Shown in pieces: positions 60,861 to 64,000 of a stretch of DNA of 64,000 bases. The notes under the pieces are model-generated. The model saw only the letters and a list, made by a program, of their open reading frames with translations. It searched no databases and was not told the DNA's origin. Position 1 is the first letter of the stretch, and every line of letters begins with the position of its first letter. Origin of the DNA: Cryptomeria japonica (taxonomy: Eukaryota; Streptophyta; Pinopsida; Cupressales; Cupressaceae); contig NC_081411.1 in assembly GCF_030272615.1 (NCBI RefSeq), positions 186,327,949 through 186,391,948 on the forward strand. Direction: 5' to 3'. Position numbers and translations under genes: made by a program.

Positions 60861-62707
60861 TCATTCACACCTGCCATAGATATAGTATTATTATCAATCA
60901 ATTTTTGAATCTTACATTTTAATGCAAAACATTTTTCAGTACCATGACCAAGTTGACGATGAAATTGACAAAAAGAATTATTATTAAAGTGAGGTGAGGT
61001 TGCCTTAGAAGGATCAATTGGTTTTATTGGTGGAATTTTGATAACATTTCTTTGTAACAACTGAGACATGGTGCTATGCAAATATTCATTCAAAGGAGTA
61101 AATTATCTTTCTCTTTTGAAAAATTTAGAAATGGGAGGCACACCTGTTGTAGCATTCACATTGTTGTTGATGATGGTGTCATTGAATTTGATTAAGCCTT
61201 TGTTCAGTTTGAACTTCGCAAATGATTATTGAGGACTCTCACCCTTATCACTCGGAGCCATAGGAGTAGACTACTCCAATTGACTCACAGTCAGTTGATA
61301 ATTGTGAGGCGTTGCACACAACTACGAAAAGGAAGTAAACTCAAAAAAAGAGAAGTTTTTTCCCAATGTCTTTTTGTAAATTAGAAATGAAATTTCTTTG
61401 AATATCACTATCAAGCACTGGAAAAGAAATTTGAGAACACAAATGCTTATATCTACCAATTAAATCAATCACTTTTTCTTTAACGCCTTGTTTACAATGC
61501 ATTAAATCAGTCAAAGTGATTTTAGGACCTATGTTCTTTTGAAATCGTTGAATAAAAGCATTTGCTAATTGTTGAAAGGAAGTAATAGAATAAGAAGGCA
61601 AAGAGAAATACCATTGTAAAGCCTTATCTCTTAATGTTCTACTAAACAATTTGGCAGGTAATCTTTGATCATAAGCAAAGTCAATACACAACGTTTGTAA
61701 TGTTTTGACATGGGTTAAAGGATCACCTTTTCCATTATAGAGTTCCAATTGAGGGACTTCAACATGTTTAGGAGGGATGAATTCAACAATATTAAGAGAA
61801 ATTGGGCTCACAACATCAAATGTGGGCACACTAAACTTGGATTGACTCATAGAGGCAATTTGTTGTTGCAATGAAGACACAATTTGAGCAAGATTATTAA
61901 GGGTTGCTTCGGTTGAAGAATTTATGTTAGACATGTTTGATTGAGAAGGTGATGTGATGTTATTGAAAGAAGGCATTGATTGAGAATAAGGTGGTGGGAA
62001 ACTATGGTAATTAGGCATAGGCGATGATTTAGTAGGAAGTGGGATACTAAAAGGAGGAGTAAAATGATTGGATGAATTGCCCCCTTATGTTACATTGATC
62101 AGTTGAGGGATAATAGGAATACTCATTGAAGGCATAGATAAAGATGGAGGATTAAATGAAGAAGAGGGATTGCTCCCATGACTAATGGTTGTAGGTATGA
62201 CATTTGGAGTTGAAGTAGCCATGATGTTTGAAGTGAAAGTAGGAATGCTAGTCATCGAAGTGGTCAAAGGAATAGAATGATTGATTTGTGTAGAGGGTTG
62301 TGAATAACCTAAGTTCTCAACACAACTCTTTATAGGCATGAAATACCACACAATATATCAATTCTATTTTTATCAATTTGAATCATGTGTTTTAGACCTT
62401 CAATTAATGGAAGAGCTTCACTATTGGGATATTCTTGGGACATCCATTGTTGGAAATTGTCAAATTGATTGTCCAATTTTGATAGTTGATCTATGGAAAC
62501 TCTAGTCAAATCTCCTTCTTAATCATGGGAATCATCAATTGGGTAAATAGAGATACTATTAGGATTGGAAGAATGACCAATATCCTCATTTTAGAAGTCA
62601 CCCAAATTAGGCTCCATCTCTTTGGGAATTAAACCTTGGGAAGCCTTAATTCTAATGCTTCATCTAACGGGTATAGTATAAGTAGGACTAATAGTTGTAA
62701 AACTCAT
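60861..62707 (-). pseudogene. X2 gag
   Basis: The ATG at 62707 opens MSFTTISPTYTIP, then stops. A 225-codon frame (62018-61341) gives PNYHSFPPPYSQSMPSFNN and the capsid block LELYNGKGDPLTHVKTLQTL, LQWYFSLPSYSITSFQQLAN, IGPKITLTDLMHCKQGVKEK. A later frame (61093 onward) has FCQFHRQLGHGTEKCFALK, an intact CX2HX4HX4C finger. This copy preserves gag better than X1 but is still broken near 62520, 62660 and 61300. Confidence 0.87.
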
Positions 62708-63849
62708 GCACTAGAGGGAAAAATTAAAATTTGAATTTGAATTTGAATTTTGGGAACAAAGTTTGCAAAATTGAATAATGCAAAATTGAAGAAAATAATG
62801 ATTATACAATTTGAAATTTGTGTAAATAAGAATGACACAATCTCCAACAAAATTTATGATTAATAAGAAGATATTGAAATTTAAAATTAGGGCCAATGGG
62901 ATACCACTTAATTTCAAAATAAAAAATGACAAGGTTAAGGTCTTAAAATTAGAGCATATTATAATTAAGCACTTAATTTTAAATGTTTCTTTGAAAGTTT
63001 TAATATTGAAATTGGGAAGTGTTTTTTATTTTAGAGGGATCAAAATTAGACAAAATCAGCCAATTTTTTGGATTTAAGCAATTAAATACAGTCATAATAG
63101 TCTCTTAAAATTTTGGGAAAAAAGTCAGGGACCAGGTTGAAAGTGCACCCGATCCACCCAACTTTTTCAAAAAATTTCAAGGATGAAAGCTACGATGATT
63201 TGAGAGCTAACTCCAAAAAATTGATTGATTTTACGATCTCTAGATAGGCCAAATTAAGGTTTGAATGTCAACATAGGACCCTATTAGGGTTTTGAGAAAG
63301 ATGAGAAATTGAATTACAATTTTGAAAAAGGTCAAACCTAATAGATAGGGCCACTTTAAATAATATTTAAAAAAATGAAATTGGTTGAAATTGATTGAAA
63401 TTTGCACAAAATCCAAGTAAATATGAAAATTAGGGTTTTAGAACCTAACCAATGAATTTTGAAATTTTGAATTTTGGGAAAAGGAGGGAAATTGAAAATT
63501 TGAATTCTAGGCAAGAATACAAGTCTAAAAACAGTAAAAAATCTGAAAATTAAATGTAAATCCAATTTTTGTACAAAATCAAGTTGATTTTTGAAAATTA
63601 GGGTTTTGACAATTAACCACTTAATTTTGTAATTTTGATTTGCAAATTAAACAAGTTAATGAAAGAATTGAATTTGACAAACAATGCAATTTTCAGATCT
63701 AAGACAAAAGATAGCAATTTTTGTAAAACACAAGTTCAATTTCAATTTTAACAACTAGGGTTTTGATTGAATTAACCAATAAGTTTTATAAATTGCAAGA
63801 AAATTAAACTTGTAAATGAAAAATATGCAATAATTTTAATGTAAAGCAT
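62708..63849 (-). other. X2 untranslated leader
   Basis: AT-rich, non-coding, colinear with X1 leader. Confidence 0.7.
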
Positions 63850-63872
63850 GTAAGATGTCAGGTTCACCAAAA
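63850..63872 (-). other. X2 primer binding site
   Basis: Minus strand TTTTGGTGAACCTGACATC directly beside the LTR; differs from X1 by a few bases. Confidence 0.72.
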
Positions 63873-64000
63873 TGTGATATGGTGAAAAGTGATAAGGGGA
63901 GATCAAGTGGAAAGCTTTACTCCCCTGAAGCGAGGGATGAAAGTTTCACAAAGGATTCCATTCAACTTTTCACACATATTACATTAAAAGAGGGGTTGAA
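63873..64000 (-). repeat. X2 5' LTR, partial
   Basis: Starts TGTGATATGGTGAAAAGTGA as at 57217 and is cut by the window end. Confidence 0.92.

Larger units (their letters stand above)
57217..64000 (-). mobile_element. X2: second copy of the gag-protease Tat-like element (runs past window end)
   Basis: 3' LTR 57217-58428, internal 58429-63872, and 5' LTR from 63873 past the window edge. The left flank is TATAT (57212-57216); the right target copy is not visible. Same gene order and spacing as X1: leader, gag, protease-like, Pro-rich region, GA microsatellite, PPT. Again no RT or integrase. LTR ends TGTGATATGG differ from X1 (TGTAATGGG), so X2 belongs to a slightly different subfamily. Confidence 0.9.

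Overview
The window looks like nuclear DNA of a land plant with a large, repeat-rich genome, most likely a gymnosperm/conifer. That last step is inference from deep Ty3/Tat and Ty1/copia nesting, long AT-rich introns and CpG-poor sequence. Only one host gene is visible: a four-exon LSM8 gene on the minus strand at 41220-42249, its first coding exon not located. Nearly everything else is LTR retrotransposon, microsatellite or old tandem duplication.

Layout. 1-2200: strand-alternating GA/CT low-complexity DNA. 4195-31283: a Ty3/gypsy Tat-like element (G1, + strand; 1.16-kb LTRs; 5-bp target duplication with one mismatch). G1 was broken twice: by a Ty1/copia element on the minus strand (C1, 7822-15575, flanked by CATCCC), itself holding a solo LTR (9279-10042, GTAGC); and by a copia-like element on the plus strand (C2, 19961-27805, TTACT), itself holding a solo LTR (22827-24059, GATGT). 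Removing the insertions rejoins the G1 reading frame inside the integrase. 31289-46390: low-copy DNA with LSM8, a 2-kb LTR relic (32519-34556), a 304-bp miniature LTR element whose LTR contains a tRNA-like sequence (35486-35789), a possible MITE, a foldback and several tandem duplications. 46391-64000: a TA microsatellite into which three LTR units went in turn: X1 (46507-55812, minus), solo LTR S2b (55820-57207, plus) and X2 (57217 to the window end, minus). X1 carries another S2-family solo LTR (S2a, 49239-50679). X1 and X2 are sister copies of a Tat-like family with gag and protease but no recognisable RT or integrase.

Biology. G1 has protease, RT, both RNase H domains (including the second, archaeal-type one of Tat elements) and integrase, but its RT active site reads YVGD and it is full of stops. 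C1 has gag, protease, integrase, RT and RNase H, all with stops or frameshifts. C2 has no pol: it has a coiled-coil gag with four zinc knuckles and then an unknown ORF of about 1,090 codons with its own TATA-like box. C2 and the tRNA-bearing miniature element are the two most unusual objects. Most lines of evidence are structural (TG..CA ends, target duplications, PBS, PPT). No database search was possible, so family novelty is untested.
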